In this document: one piece after another, positions 1 through 5,227 of the stretch
Numbering within the stretch: the first letter of the stretch is position 1
How the letters are laid out: the number at the start of each line of letters is the position of its first letter
Assembly: GCA_913062745.1 (NCBI GenBank)
Contig: CAJXXJ010000313.1
Span: forward strand, 1 to 5,306
DNA: 5,306 nt
From: an uncultured Phaeodactylibacter sp.
Lineage (GTDB): Bacteria; Bacteroidota; Bacteroidia; Chitinophagales; Saprospiraceae
Direction of reading: 5' to 3'
The notes under the pieces: model-generated
Databases searched by the model: none
What the model saw: only the letters and a program-made list of their open reading frames with translations
Told to the model about the DNA's origin: nothing
Translations under genes and position numbers: made by a program

Positions 1-1597
1 CTTCTATGCTTACTGCCGGTGACAGCTCATAGTTGCCCGGATCCGCCGCGCTTGCTTCATCCATTACCTCGCTGAAGGTCAGCCGTATTTCTGTCTCACT
101 TTCGGGAGCAGCACGCAGAACGCCGGGCGGCGTGGCGTCAACCGGGCTGCCGAGCAGGCTGTTGGCCTGGCCCGGGGTACCACCATCCAGGCTCTGGGAG
201 GCGCGCCAGTTGCCGGGGCAGTCGTACGGGCCTTCCAGCTGAATGAGCTCCAGGCTGTACCCACCGTCTGACCGCAGCTCATCCTGATACCAGGAATCGG
301 TGTAGGAGAGTTCAAAAATCATTGTGCCGTCCTCCCTTACGATACTGGCTTCGTCGCCGGCATTGGACAGGGAGGGAAAGCTGGAGACCGCTACCGTGGG
401 GCCAAAAGCGGCAAAGTCATCCTCAAACTCATCATCGCAAACCACCACATATTCGCCGGGCAGCAGCAGGTAGGAGGGGAGGGCCGAGGGGCTGCCACCG
501 GAGGCGATGCCCACCTCCGACAGGTCGATTACCTTTTCGGAGCGGTTGTAAATTTCCAGGTACTCCGCTTCCGGCAGCGCCTGCGGCGGGTTGGGGTCCG
601 GCATGAGTTCGGTGATGATCAAATCCTGAAAAGCGGGCACGTCCACCTGCAAAAACTGAAAATTTGCGGTAAGCGCGCCGGCGGTGTTGCCATTGGCATC
701 GGCGATGCCGGTAGCCGTGAGGGTGTAGTCTGTAAAATTGGACAGGGGAGCGCCGAGGGCTAAGCGCACACTGCTCAGGTCACTCAGCAGCTCTGCGGAT
801 ACGGGTACGCCAATGCCGGCGGAGATTTCAAAATTGCCAGATGTATTGGCGGCAGCCGGGTCCAGCGGTTCGTTAAAGCGGGCCACTACGGAAAAGGCGC
901 TTTCTGCCGTGACTTCCTCCAGCGTTGGGGGAGTGGTATCTACGAAGAGCGGGTCGACCAGCACATCGTCCAGGAAAAAGTCTTCGCTGCGCGTACTGGT
1001 ATACTCGCACACCCAGCCGAAGAAGCTGCCGAAGGGGTAGGTGGCATCCGTAGCGCTGCCTTCCGTTACATAGTTGGTGCCTCCCTCGTAATCCGCTTCC
1101 AGCGTCCATTCGCCGGTGGTGGTCCGGCTTACGCGCACACGTGCAATGGCCGGGTCGTTGCCTACTGCTCCGGTACTGCCGCTGATCAGCAGCGTCTCGC
1201 TGTTGCCGTCCTGCCGGTAAAGCTGCAGTGCATCATCGCTGCCGGAGATCCCGCCGACTTTCAGGAAGTACCCTTCCTGCGGGCCGGTCAGGTCATTTGC
1301 GGAAGCACTCAGGTACACGCGGGCAAAATTGCTGGAGGAAGGGGCAAACTCGAGCCGGATGTAGAAACTCCAGACCGTGGCTTCTTCCAAAGCAGTAGCG
1401 GCGGGTACATAAAGCTGAGCCGTGCCGGCATCGGTATCCTGCAGCTGCAGTTCACCATTAGTGACCGTGAAAAGGCCGGTATCTCCCAGCCAGGATGGCG
1501 CTGTGGTAAAGTCCCCGTCGGAAAAGTCGTCCGTAAGCTGAGCGGACAGCGGGCAGCACAGCAGCAGGGGGAGCAGGAGCAATAGCATTGTTTTCAT
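1..1597 (-). CDS. Secreted lamin-tail / Ig-like multidomain protein (N-terminal part, runs off left edge)
   Basis: The minus-strand frame is open from ATG at 1597-1595 to the window edge, 532 codons with no stop. It starts with a signal peptide (MKTMLLLLLPLLLCCPLSAQ, probable cleavage after Ala19); no lipobox precedes either Cys. Residues about 21-215 look like a LamG/jelly-roll-type beta domain. About 219-322 is a bacterial Ig-like domain opening with VDTTPP. About 325-480 is a lamin-tail domain: ITELMPDPNPP near 327-338, EYLEIYN at 345-351, PGEYVVVCDD at 380-389, SLSNAGDE at 409-416, and the closing NW...GGTPGQANS ending near 480. A second Ig-like repeat opens with VDATPP at 486-491. Start M1 is preferred over M4 because it keeps the positively charged Lys2. 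Proteins of this architecture in Bacteroidota are large, exported, and usually end in a type IX secretion sorting domain; that end lies outside the window, so T9SS export is inference. The specific function is unknown; an extracellular or adhesive role is plausible. Confidence 0.9.
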   Translation of the reverse strand, partial: MKTMLLLLLPLLLCCPLSAQLTDDFSDGDFTTAPSWLGDTGLFTVTNGELQLQDTDAGTAQLYVPAATALEEATVWSFYIRLEFAPSSSNFARVYLSASANDLTGPQEGYFLKVGGISGSDDALQLYRQDGNSETLLISGSTGAVGNDPAIARVRVSRTTTGEWTLEADYEGGTNYVTEGSATDATYPFGSFFGWVCEYTSTRSEDFFLDDVLVDPLFVDTTPPTLEEVTAESAFSVVARFNEPLDPAAANTSGNFEISAGIGVPVSAELLSDLSSVRLALGAPLSNFTDYTLTATGIADANGNTAGALTANFQFLQVDVPAFQDLIITELMPDPNPPQALPEAEYLEIYNRSEKVIDLSEVGIASGGSPSALPSYLLLPGEYVVVCDDEFEDDFAAFGPTVAVSSFPSLSNAGDEASIVREDGTMIFELSYTDSWYQDELRSDGGYSLELIQLEGPYDCPGNWRASQSLDGGTPGQANSLLGSPVDATPPGVLRAAPESETEIRLTFSEVMDEASAADPGNYELSPAVSIE

Positions 1598-1602
1598 ATG
1601 CT

Positions 1603-1610
1603 CAAAAATA
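1603..1610 (-). promoter_or_regulatory. Candidate -7 box (TATTTTTG) next to the lamin-tail gene start
   Basis: The minus strand reads TATTTTTG, an exact match to the Bacteroidota -7 consensus TAnnTTTG, ending only five bases before the ATG at 1597. If used, transcription would begin at or very near the start codon, giving an almost leaderless mRNA. No Shine-Dalgarno sequence lies before this ATG, which fits, but no TTG was found at the usual -33 spacing. A T-rich octamer can match by chance. Confidence 0.3.
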
Positions 1611-1707
1611 CAGAGAAGGACTTGCAATCTGGCAATCCACAAGGTGAAGCTTTAGTAAATTATACCCGTTTGCAGGCATAAAACTTTTCCCGCTGCTCTG
1701 ATGCGGT

Positions 1708-1715
1708 TATCTTTG
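1708..1715 (+). promoter_or_regulatory. Candidate -7 box (TATCTTTG) for asd
   Basis: TATCTTTG is an exact match to TAnnTTTG and lies 37 bases before the asd start codon. The implied transcription start is around 1720, giving a leader of about 30 nt. No clear TTG stands at the expected -33 distance. The leader carries AGGAG at 1744-1748, four bases before the ATG at 1753, a reasonable though close ribosome-binding site. Confidence 0.45.
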
Positions 1716-1752
1716 CACCGCCCTGGCAAAAAAGCCTTAAATTAGGAGAATT

Positions 1753-2784
1753 ATGAAAGTAGCAGTAGTAGGAGTGACCGGGCTCGTAGGCAACGTCATG
1801 TGCCGGGTCCTGGAAGAACGGCAGTTGCCGGTTTCCCAATTTATCCCCGTAGCTTCCGCCCGCTCGGTGGGCAAGGAGGTGATGTTCAATGGTAAAGCGC
1901 ACAAAGTGGTGAGCATGGAGGACGCGATTGCCGCAAAACCGGATGTAGCGCTGTTCTCCGCCGGCGGCAGTATTTCGCAGGAGTTTGCTCCCCGTTTTGC
2001 GGAAGTGGGGACTACCGTAGTCGATAACTCCTCCGCCTGGCGGATGGACCCCGATAAAAAGCTGGTCGTGCCGGAAGTCAATGCGCATTTGCTGACGAAA
2101 GCAGACAAAATTATTGCCAACCCGAACTGCTCGACTATTCAGCTGGTCATGGCGCTGGCACCGCTGCACCGGGCGTTTGGCCTGAAGCGGATCGTCATCT
2201 CCACTTATCAGTCTTTTACAGGCACCGGTATGAAGGCGGTTAAGCAGTATCAGCTGGAGCGCAAAGGCTTTGAGCCGGCGGCAGAGGAAATGGCTTACCC
2301 GTATCCCATTTTTGAAAATTGCCTGCCCCACTGCGACATCTTCCTGGAGAATAACTACACCAAGGAGGAAATGAAACTGGTCAATGAGACGCGAAAAATT
2401 CTGGGTGAGCAAAATATCGGCGTCACAGCTACAGCAGTGCGCGTGCCGGTGCACGGCGGCCACTCTGAGTCCGTCAATATTGAATTCCAGCGGCCGTTTG
2501 AGATAGCTGAAGTCCGCCGGCTGCTGGGCGAAACGCCGGGCGTGGTGCTGGAAGATGAAGTCAGCAGTAACCGTTACCCGATGCCGCGTTATGCTAAGGA
2601 CCGGGACGAGGTGTTCGTGGGCCGTATCCGGCGCGACGAGTCTGTAGAAAACGGCCTGAACCTGTGGGTAGTAGCCGACAACTTGCGCAAGGGCGCAGCG
2701 ACCAATACGGTACAAATTGCAGAATACCTGCTGGCCAATGGCTTGCTACAAAGTAGTGCGGGCGCTGCGCAGGAGCAGAAATAA
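1753..2784 (+). CDS. asd: Aspartate-semialdehyde dehydrogenase
   Basis: The 343-residue protein catalyses NADPH-dependent reduction of aspartyl-4-phosphate to aspartate-4-semialdehyde, the cytosolic branch-point step toward lysine/diaminopimelate, threonine and methionine. The nucleotide-binding loop GVTGLVG is at residues 7-13, SAGGS at 69-73 and VDNSSAWRMD at 90-99. The catalytic cysteine is Cys126 in NPNCSTIQ. Gln153 in TYQSFTGTG, the NYTKEEMK substrate-binding segment (201-208), Arg230 in VRVPV and the catalytic His237 in GGHSES follow in the usual order. The C-terminal signature NLWVVADNLRKGAATNTVQIAE ends at residue 324 (written here in reduced form: WVVADNLRKGAA near 305-316). Length is normal for the family (about 330-340). 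ATG 1753 has AGGAG just upstream and places the Rossmann strand at residue 2. The gene is flanked by its own -7 box and terminator, so it is probably monocistronic. All key residues are present and nothing suggests decay. Confidence 0.97.
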   Translation: MKVAVVGVTGLVGNVMCRVLEERQLPVSQFIPVASARSVGKEVMFNGKAHKVVSMEDAIAAKPDVALFSAGGSISQEFAPRFAEVGTTVVDNSSAWRMDPDKKLVVPEVNAHLLTKADKIIANPNCSTIQLVMALAPLHRAFGLKRIVISTYQSFTGTGMKAVKQYQLERKGFEPAAEEMAYPYPIFENCLPHCDIFLENNYTKEEMKLVNETRKILGEQNIGVTATAVRVPVHGGHSESVNIEFQRPFEIAEVRRLLGETPGVVLEDEVSSNRYPMPRYAKDRDEVFVGRIRRDESVENGLNLWVVADNLRKGAATNTVQIAEYLLANGLLQSSAGAAQEQK

Positions 2785-2795
2785 ACGAGAGTACG

Positions 2796-2816
2796 GCCTC
2801 GGTAAGAGGCATTTTT
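2796..2816 (+). terminator. Intrinsic terminator of asd
   Basis: GCCTC at 2796-2800 pairs perfectly with GAGGC at 2806-2810 around a GGTAA loop. After one A comes a run of five T (2812-2816), then further A/T. It starts 12 bases after the asd stop codon. The stem is short (5 bp) but GC-rich and correctly placed. Confidence 0.7.
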
Positions 2817-2817
2817 A

Positions 2818-2825
2818 TAATTTTG
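2818..2825 (+). promoter_or_regulatory. Candidate -7 box (TAATTTTG) for the coiled-coil gene
   Basis: TAATTTTG is an exact TAnnTTTG match one base downstream of the asd terminator T-run and before the next gene. It would give a start near 2831 and a leader of about 105 nt. No TTG sits at the -33 position, which instead overlaps the terminator stem. Terminator and promoter are therefore packed back to back. A weaker alternative box, TAATTTAC, lies at 2916-2923 near the start codon. Confidence 0.4.
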
Positions 2826-2834
2826 ACGACGATT

Positions 2835-2856
2835 CAGGCAATAAACATACTGCCTG
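2835..2856 (+). other. Small inverted repeat in the leader of the coiled-coil gene
   Basis: CAGGCA at 2835-2840 is perfectly complementary to TGCCTG at 2851-2856, with a 10-nt A/T-rich loop. It would lie at the very 5' end of an mRNA started from the box at 2818-2825. It has no T-run, so it is not a terminator. It could stabilise the 5' end or bind a regulator; a 6-bp stem alone is weak evidence. Confidence 0.3.
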
Positions 2857-2936
2857 GCAGGATTTACATAATGGATCAGGAAGCGCACGGCTATCGTGGG
2901 GCTTCACACATTGGATAATTTACTTGATACGCACTT

Positions 2937-4328
2937 ATGAAGACCAAGCTTGTACTTTGGGGGGAGAATGCTCAGCAAGAGCGTATTCTGGTAGCAGTTG
3001 AGCTGTTGGCAGAAGACAATAAAGTCCGCATCCTTACCTTTCCCGAATCGATTGCAGATGAAGCCTTTACACAGGGCATGATGAATGAATGGCGCAATGA
3101 CAAGCCATTCGATTTGCCGGAAGGCTATTCGGAAACGGAGCGCGGCCTCAATGTTTCGGACAGCATGCTGCCTGATTCCATTAAGGTGGAACAGGGCGAC
3201 CTGGTGCTGCGGGCACAAACGGAGTGGCAGTTTATCGTGCTTTCCTCTAAGCTCAGCGAGGCTTATAAGTCCGAACTGGAAGACTTGCGCGAGCGGGTTA
3301 GCCGTCTGGAAGGCTTTGATAAGAAAGTCTGGGAAGAGCTGAAAGGCTTCTGGGATAAAGTACAGACGCAGGTACGCGAGAAAAACCTTTTCCGCGACCA
3401 CGCTGATTTCCTGCGCGACCGCACCAACGAGCTCTTCGGCGAAATGAAGGACCTGCGCTCTAAAATGGATCAGGAATTCAAGCAGCAGTCTAAAGAGAAA
3501 GCTGAAGAGTTTTCCAAAATGCTGGCCGATGTAGAGCAGCGCATACAGGACAACAAGCACCTGAAGTCCATCTTCGATGAGCTGAAAAAGATTCAGCGGG
3601 AATTCCGCTCCGTTAAATTTACGCGGGAGGACCAAAACCGTATCTGGAAGCAGCTCGATAATGCCTTTAAAGCGGTGAAGAAAAGGCGCTTTGGCGATGA
3701 AGGACAGGAAGAGCGCTCTGCACTTGACCGTGTTAAAAAGCGCTACGAAGGACTGCTCGGCGCAATTTCGCGCATGGAGAAGTCCATCAGCCGGGATCAG
3801 GGCGACCTGAAATTCCAGAACCGCAAGATACAGTCTACCGACGGGCAGCTGGAAGCACAAATCCGTCAGGCTAAGACCAAGATGATCGAAGAGCGCATCC
3901 GTTCCAAAGAAGGCAAGCTGGACGATATGCTCCGCACTAAGAAAGAGCTGGAGCGCAAGATACAGAGCCTGGAGGCTAAAGAAGCTAAGCGGCAGGAGCA
4001 GGAAGAGGTGAAAAAAGCTCAGAAAGAAGCGGAAGCCAAGATCAAACAGAAGATGCAGGAGGAAGCAGCGAAGCGCGATGAGGAAAAGCTGCAGGCTGCT
4101 GCTGAGGCGATCAGTGGAGAAGCCGCGGAGAAAAAAGCAGACAAGCAGGAAGATAGCCTGGCTGACGCTATTTCTCACACCCTTGGCGAATCACTGGAAG
4201 ATGTGGTAGATACCGTTCAGGCTGTTGCTATGGTAGTCGGCGAGCGCATCAGCGAAGCAGTGGCCGAATGGCGGGAAGAACAAGCCGAAGCCGAAAAGCA
4301 GCCGGAGGCTTCCGGAACGGAAGAGTAA
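2937..4328 (+). CDS. Uncharacterised coiled-coil protein with DUF349-like helical repeats
   Basis: This is a 463-residue, highly charged, soluble protein with no signal peptide or membrane helix. I do not recognise it as a named family. Residues about 1-105 look like a small alpha/beta or beta-rich globular domain (strands such as [37 protein letters not shown]). Residues about 105-280 are helical. Two units there resemble each other: 130-175 ([11 protein letters not shown]...[16 protein letters not shown]) and 210-252 ([19 protein letters not shown], then [20 protein letters not shown]). The second strongly recalls the DUF349 three-helix pattern. Residues about 280-400 form a long Glu/Lys/Gln/Ala coiled coil. 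An amphipathic helix (415-445) and an acidic tail ending SGTEE follow. The start at 2937 lacks a Shine-Dalgarno sequence, as is common in Bacteroidota, but the first beta strand begins immediately. The gene has its own candidate promoter and a terminator. A structural or scaffolding role, perhaps nucleic-acid-associated as suggested for DUF349, is only a guess. Confidence 0.9.
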   Translation: MKTKLVLWGENAQQERILVAVELLAEDNKVRILTFPESIADEAFTQGMMNEWRNDKPFDLPEGYSETERGLNVSDSMLPDSIKVEQGDLVLRAQTEWQFIVLSSKLSEAYKSELEDLRERVSRLEGFDKKVWEELKGFWDKVQTQVREKNLFRDHADFLRDRTNELFGEMKDLRSKMDQEFKQQSKEKAEEFSKMLADVEQRIQDNKHLKSIFDELKKIQREFRSVKFTREDQNRIWKQLDNAFKAVKKRRFGDEGQEERSALDRVKKRYEGLLGAISRMEKSISRDQGDLKFQNRKIQSTDGQLEAQIRQAKTKMIEERIRSKEGKLDDMLRTKKELERKIQSLEAKEAKRQEQEEVKKAQKEAEAKIKQKMQEEAAKRDEEKLQAAAEAISGEAAEKKADKQEDSLADAISHTLGESLEDVVDTVQAVAMVVGERISEAVAEWREEQAEAEKQPEASGTEE

Positions 4329-4353
4329 ATCCGGGAAAACAATAATCCTTTAT

Positions 4354-4400
4354 ACAGGGCAGGGCAGGTCACCTTAAATATTGATCAGCCCTGTTTTTTT
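4354..4400 (+). terminator. Intrinsic terminator after the coiled-coil gene
   Basis: ACAGGGC at 4354-4360 pairs perfectly with GCCCTGT at 4388-4394, and T continues from 4394 to 4400. The 27-nt loop contains a second AGGGC (4361-4365), which could pair alternatively with the same right arm, and a small GGT-ACC inner pairing. The structure begins 26 bases after the stop codon. Confidence 0.8.
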
Positions 4401-4672
4401 GGCTCAACTATGCCGAAATCAAGCCGGTCAACACTTTTCTCCGCTACTTTTTTTCAAAAAGTCACCTTGAAAAGATTTGGTTATTTTCACAATAAGGGTG
4501 TGTAAAGGCTTTGCATTATGCGGATTTGTTTTATTTAAACGACCACATTTTTTTCACAATGAGCTCTTTTTGTCTTTGTTCCTGCAGTGAAGAGTCTACA
4601 TATTTGTACTGTGAGAGATAGGAAACGGAGGAGAACAGAGCGGAAGCGTTGATTGAAATACGAGTTAAGAAA
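4401..4672. other. AT-rich intergenic stretch without a recognisable gene
   Basis: I see no open reading frame with coding character on either strand. The stretch is rich in T and A tracts and is less GC-rich than the flanking genes. TTTTCACAAT occurs twice (4484-4493 and 4551-4560), probably by chance given the base composition. The only possible signal is the weak plus-strand promoter-like pair at 4575-4606. Confidence 0.6.
4575..4606 (+). promoter_or_regulatory. Weak candidate promoter upstream of the repeat array
   Basis: TTTG at 4575-4578 and CATATTTG at 4599-4606 (seven of eight matches to TAnnTTTG) are separated by 20 nt, close to the normal Bacteroidota spacing. A transcript starting near 4613 would run through the first motif copy and its long hairpin. 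No coding sequence follows, so any product would be non-coding or a very short peptide. Confidence 0.3.
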
Positions 4673-4692
4673 ATATGTTCATGGGATTATAA
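4673..4692 (+). repeat. Intergenic direct repeat, copy 1
   Basis: This copy contains the shared 15-mer ATGTTCATGGGATTA (4675-4689). It matches copy 3 exactly over 20 bp (4673-4692 versus 5086-5105). Read as codons it would be Met-Phe-Met-Gly-Leu-stop, but no ribosome-binding site precedes it. A long inverted repeat starts 5 bases after the copy. Confidence 0.8.
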
Positions 4693-4697
4693 TTTGT

Positions 4698-4750
4698 TAG
4701 TGGTGTGTTGTCCCGAAGTAACTATTTATTTCGGGACGCACTACACACTA
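4698..4750 (+). other. Long imperfect hairpin following repeat copy 1
   Basis: The inner stem pairs GTCCCGAA (4710-4717) perfectly with TTCGGGAC (4730-4737) around a 12-nt A/T-rich loop. The outer stem pairs TAGTG (4698-4702) with CACTA (4746-4750), joined by a partly paired GTGTG/CACAC region with small bulges. No T-run follows on the plus strand and only mixed sequence follows on the minus strand. It therefore looks like a structured RNA or DNA element, not a terminator. Confidence 0.6.
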
Positions 4751-4776
4751 TGAGAGCACCCACTCTTTAGTCCCTG

Positions 4777-4800
4777 AAAAAATAAAGCTCCGGAGGGAGC
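4777..4800 (-). terminator. Minus-strand intrinsic terminator (second of a tandem pair)
   Basis: On the minus strand GCTCC (4800-4796) pairs with GGAGC (4791-4787) around a 4-nt CTCC loop, and the tract TTTATTTTTT (4786-4777) follows. It lies directly downstream of the stronger terminator at 4801-4831, so leftward transcription meets two stops in succession. Confidence 0.6.
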
Positions 4801-4831
4801 AAAAAAAAGGCGAACCGGTCAAGTTCGCCTT
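4801..4831 (-). terminator. Minus-strand intrinsic terminator (first of a tandem pair)
   Basis: On the minus strand AAGGCGAAC (4831-4823) pairs perfectly with GTTCGCCTT (4815-4807) around a 7-nt loop. Eight consecutive T (4808-4801) follow, the first two lying in the stem. The T-run fixes the direction as leftward. No minus-strand gene ends nearby: the gene at the right edge stops about 400 bases away, beyond another hairpin. The transcript ended here is therefore unidentified. Confidence 0.8.
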
Positions 4832-4838
4832 CTAAATC

Positions 4839-4853
4839 ATGTTCATGGGATTA
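4839..4853 (+). repeat. Intergenic direct repeat, copy 2
   Basis: This is an exact copy of the 15-mer ATGTTCATGGGATTA, without the flanking AT and TAA shared by copies 1 and 3. It lies between the minus-strand terminator (ending at 4831) and an A/T-rich inverted repeat starting at about 4859. Here the Met-Phe-Met-Gly-Leu reading continues for 25 codons to a TGA, without a ribosome-binding site. Confidence 0.75.
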
Positions 4854-4858
4854 CGGTC

Positions 4859-4902
4859 GTCTAAACTTAAGATTATGATTGTATCATCATTTGCGTTTAG
4901 GT
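4859..4902 (+). other. A/T-rich inverted repeat following repeat copy 2
   Basis: CTAAAC (4861-4866) pairs with GTTTAG (4895-4900), extendable by two G-T wobbles. Inside it ATGAT (4875-4879) pairs with ATCAT (4883-4887) around a TGT loop. The pairing is weaker than at the other two copies. It is listed because it occupies the same position relative to the 15-mer. Confidence 0.35.
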
Positions 4903-5076
4903 CAATTTGCTATTGATGATAAGACGAAGGTAAACCAAAAAATGATCATATTCAAAAAAAAGATAAATATTTTGCCAAAGAAAATCTTTTGGTCACTTAG
5001 CGTTTGAAAGCCCAAGCACAGGGAAGGTAAAAAAGGTCGTTACCCAAGTCCCTCATTTTGACGCAAAAACAAAGAT
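4903..5076. other. AT-rich non-coding stretch between repeat copies 2 and 3
   Basis: No convincing gene is visible. Short frames exist on both strands: a plus-strand frame without ATG that ends inside repeat copy 3, and an 18-codon minus-strand ATG frame. Neither has a ribosome-binding site. CCAAAGA...TCTTTTGG near 4976-4993 is an imperfect inverted repeat with one unpaired T. Confidence 0.5.
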
Positions 5077-5084
5077 TATTTTTG
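5077..5084 (+). promoter_or_regulatory. Candidate -7 box (TATTTTTG) immediately upstream of repeat copy 3
   Basis: This is an exact TAnnTTTG match. TTTG at 5057-5060 could serve as the -33 element, but the 16-nt spacer is short. Transcription would start near 5090, inside repeat copy 3, and meet the strong terminator at 5109-5141, predicting an RNA of only about 50 nt. Confidence 0.35.
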
Positions 5085-5085
5085 G

Positions 5086-5105
5086 ATATGTTCATGGGAT
5101 TATAA
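5086..5105 (+). repeat. Intergenic direct repeat, copy 3
   Basis: It is identical to copy 1 over 20 bp and includes the shared 15-mer at 5088-5102. Three bases later the 12-bp terminator stem begins, so here the motif sits directly on the 5' side of an intrinsic terminator. Confidence 0.8.
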
Positions 5106-5108
5106 GTT

Positions 5109-5141
5109 AAAGTCGCATCATTCTGTGGTGCGACTTTTTTT
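5109..5141 (+). terminator. Strong intrinsic terminator (plus strand, possibly bidirectional)
   Basis: AAAGTCGCATCA (5109-5120) pairs with TGGTGCGACTTT (5126-5137) through 12 pairs, one of them T-G, around a 5-nt loop. Seven T follow the GC part (5135-5141). On the minus strand the same hairpin is followed by TTTAACTTATAA, so it may also terminate the gene entering from the right edge. Before the MITE insertion, that gene's stop codon would have been only about 15 bases away. Confidence 0.8.
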
Positions 5142-5144
5142 ATT

Positions 5145-5152
5145 TGCACTTC
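5145..5152 (+). repeat. Left target-site duplication of the MITE
   Basis: TGCACTTC abuts the left inverted repeat and is identical to 5220-5227. The match is exactly 8 bp; the next base on each side differs. Confidence 0.9.
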
Positions 5153-5219
5153 GTAACTATTCAGCATACATAGAAAAATAAGCAGAAAATGCCATCTACA
5201 AACTATGCTGAATAGTTAC
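5153..5219. mobile_element. 67-bp MITE, IS66-like, with perfect 16-bp terminal inverted repeats
   Basis: GTAACTATTCAGCATA (5153-5168) is the exact reverse complement of TATGCTGAATAGTTAC (5204-5219), leaving a 35-bp A/T-rich interior with no coding capacity. An identical 8-bp direct repeat, TGCACTTC, flanks both ends, which is the footprint of transposition. Ends beginning GTAA together with 8-bp duplications are typical of IS66-family elements, so this is most likely a non-autonomous derivative mobilised by an IS66-type transposase elsewhere; that family assignment is inference. The perfect repeats and intact duplication suggest a recent insertion. It lies immediately after the stop codon of the minus-strand gene and separates that gene from its probable terminator. 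Confidence 0.88.
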
Positions 5220-5227
5220 TGCACTTC
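5220..5227 (+). repeat. Right target-site duplication of the MITE
   Basis: TGCACTTC is identical to 5145-5152. Its last base (C5227) is the complement of the final G of the neighbouring gene's TAG stop codon, so the duplication preserved the stop. Confidence 0.9.

Noticed and set aside
33..1109. Several plus-strand and alternative minus-strand frames of 70-100 codons within the lamin-tail gene
   Set aside because: They are shadows of the continuous 532-codon minus-strand frame, which shows a signal peptide and contiguous Ig-like and lamin-tail domains.
1660..2715. A 351-codon minus-strand frame across asd
   Set aside because: It overlaps asd, which has every catalytic motif on the plus strand. 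The antisense product has no recognisable domain.
2871..2918. A 15-codon ATG frame (MDQEAHGYRGASHIG) in the leader of the coiled-coil gene
   Set aside because: No ribosome-binding site, no regulatory codon bias of the attenuator type, and such short frames are expected by chance.
2904..4178. A 424-codon open frame on the minus strand across the coiled-coil gene
   Set aside because: It is the antisense shadow of the charged coiled coil: Glu/Lys/Gln codons read backwards give Leu/Phe-rich sequence. The plus-strand frame has coherent domains, a terminator and normal codon use.
4650..4752. A plus-strand frame through repeat copy 1 (starting at a TTG after a GGAGGAG sequence)
   Set aside because: The purine-rich sequence is too far from the TTG, there is no ATG, and the frame consists largely of the two arms of a hairpin.
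4675..5105. The repeated motif as a pentapeptide gene (Met-Phe-Met-Gly-Leu-stop)
   Set aside because: The reading is present in copies 1 and 3, but copy 2 lacks the stop and no copy has a ribosome-binding site. A nucleic-acid-level role is simpler.
4673..5105. A CRISPR array
   Set aside because: Only three repeat units, with unequal spacers of roughly 150 and 235 bp, no palindromic repeat and no cas gene.
4968..5108. A plus-strand frame of about 46 codons ending inside repeat copy 3
   Set aside because: It has no ATG or ribosome-binding site, and its A/T-rich composition is unlike the neighbouring genes.
4401..5226. tRNA, tmRNA, SRP RNA, RNase P RNA or rRNA genes in the large intergenic region
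   Set aside because: I looked for cloverleaf/T-loop sequence, the SRP apical loop and conserved rRNA segments and saw none; the only structures are local hairpins.
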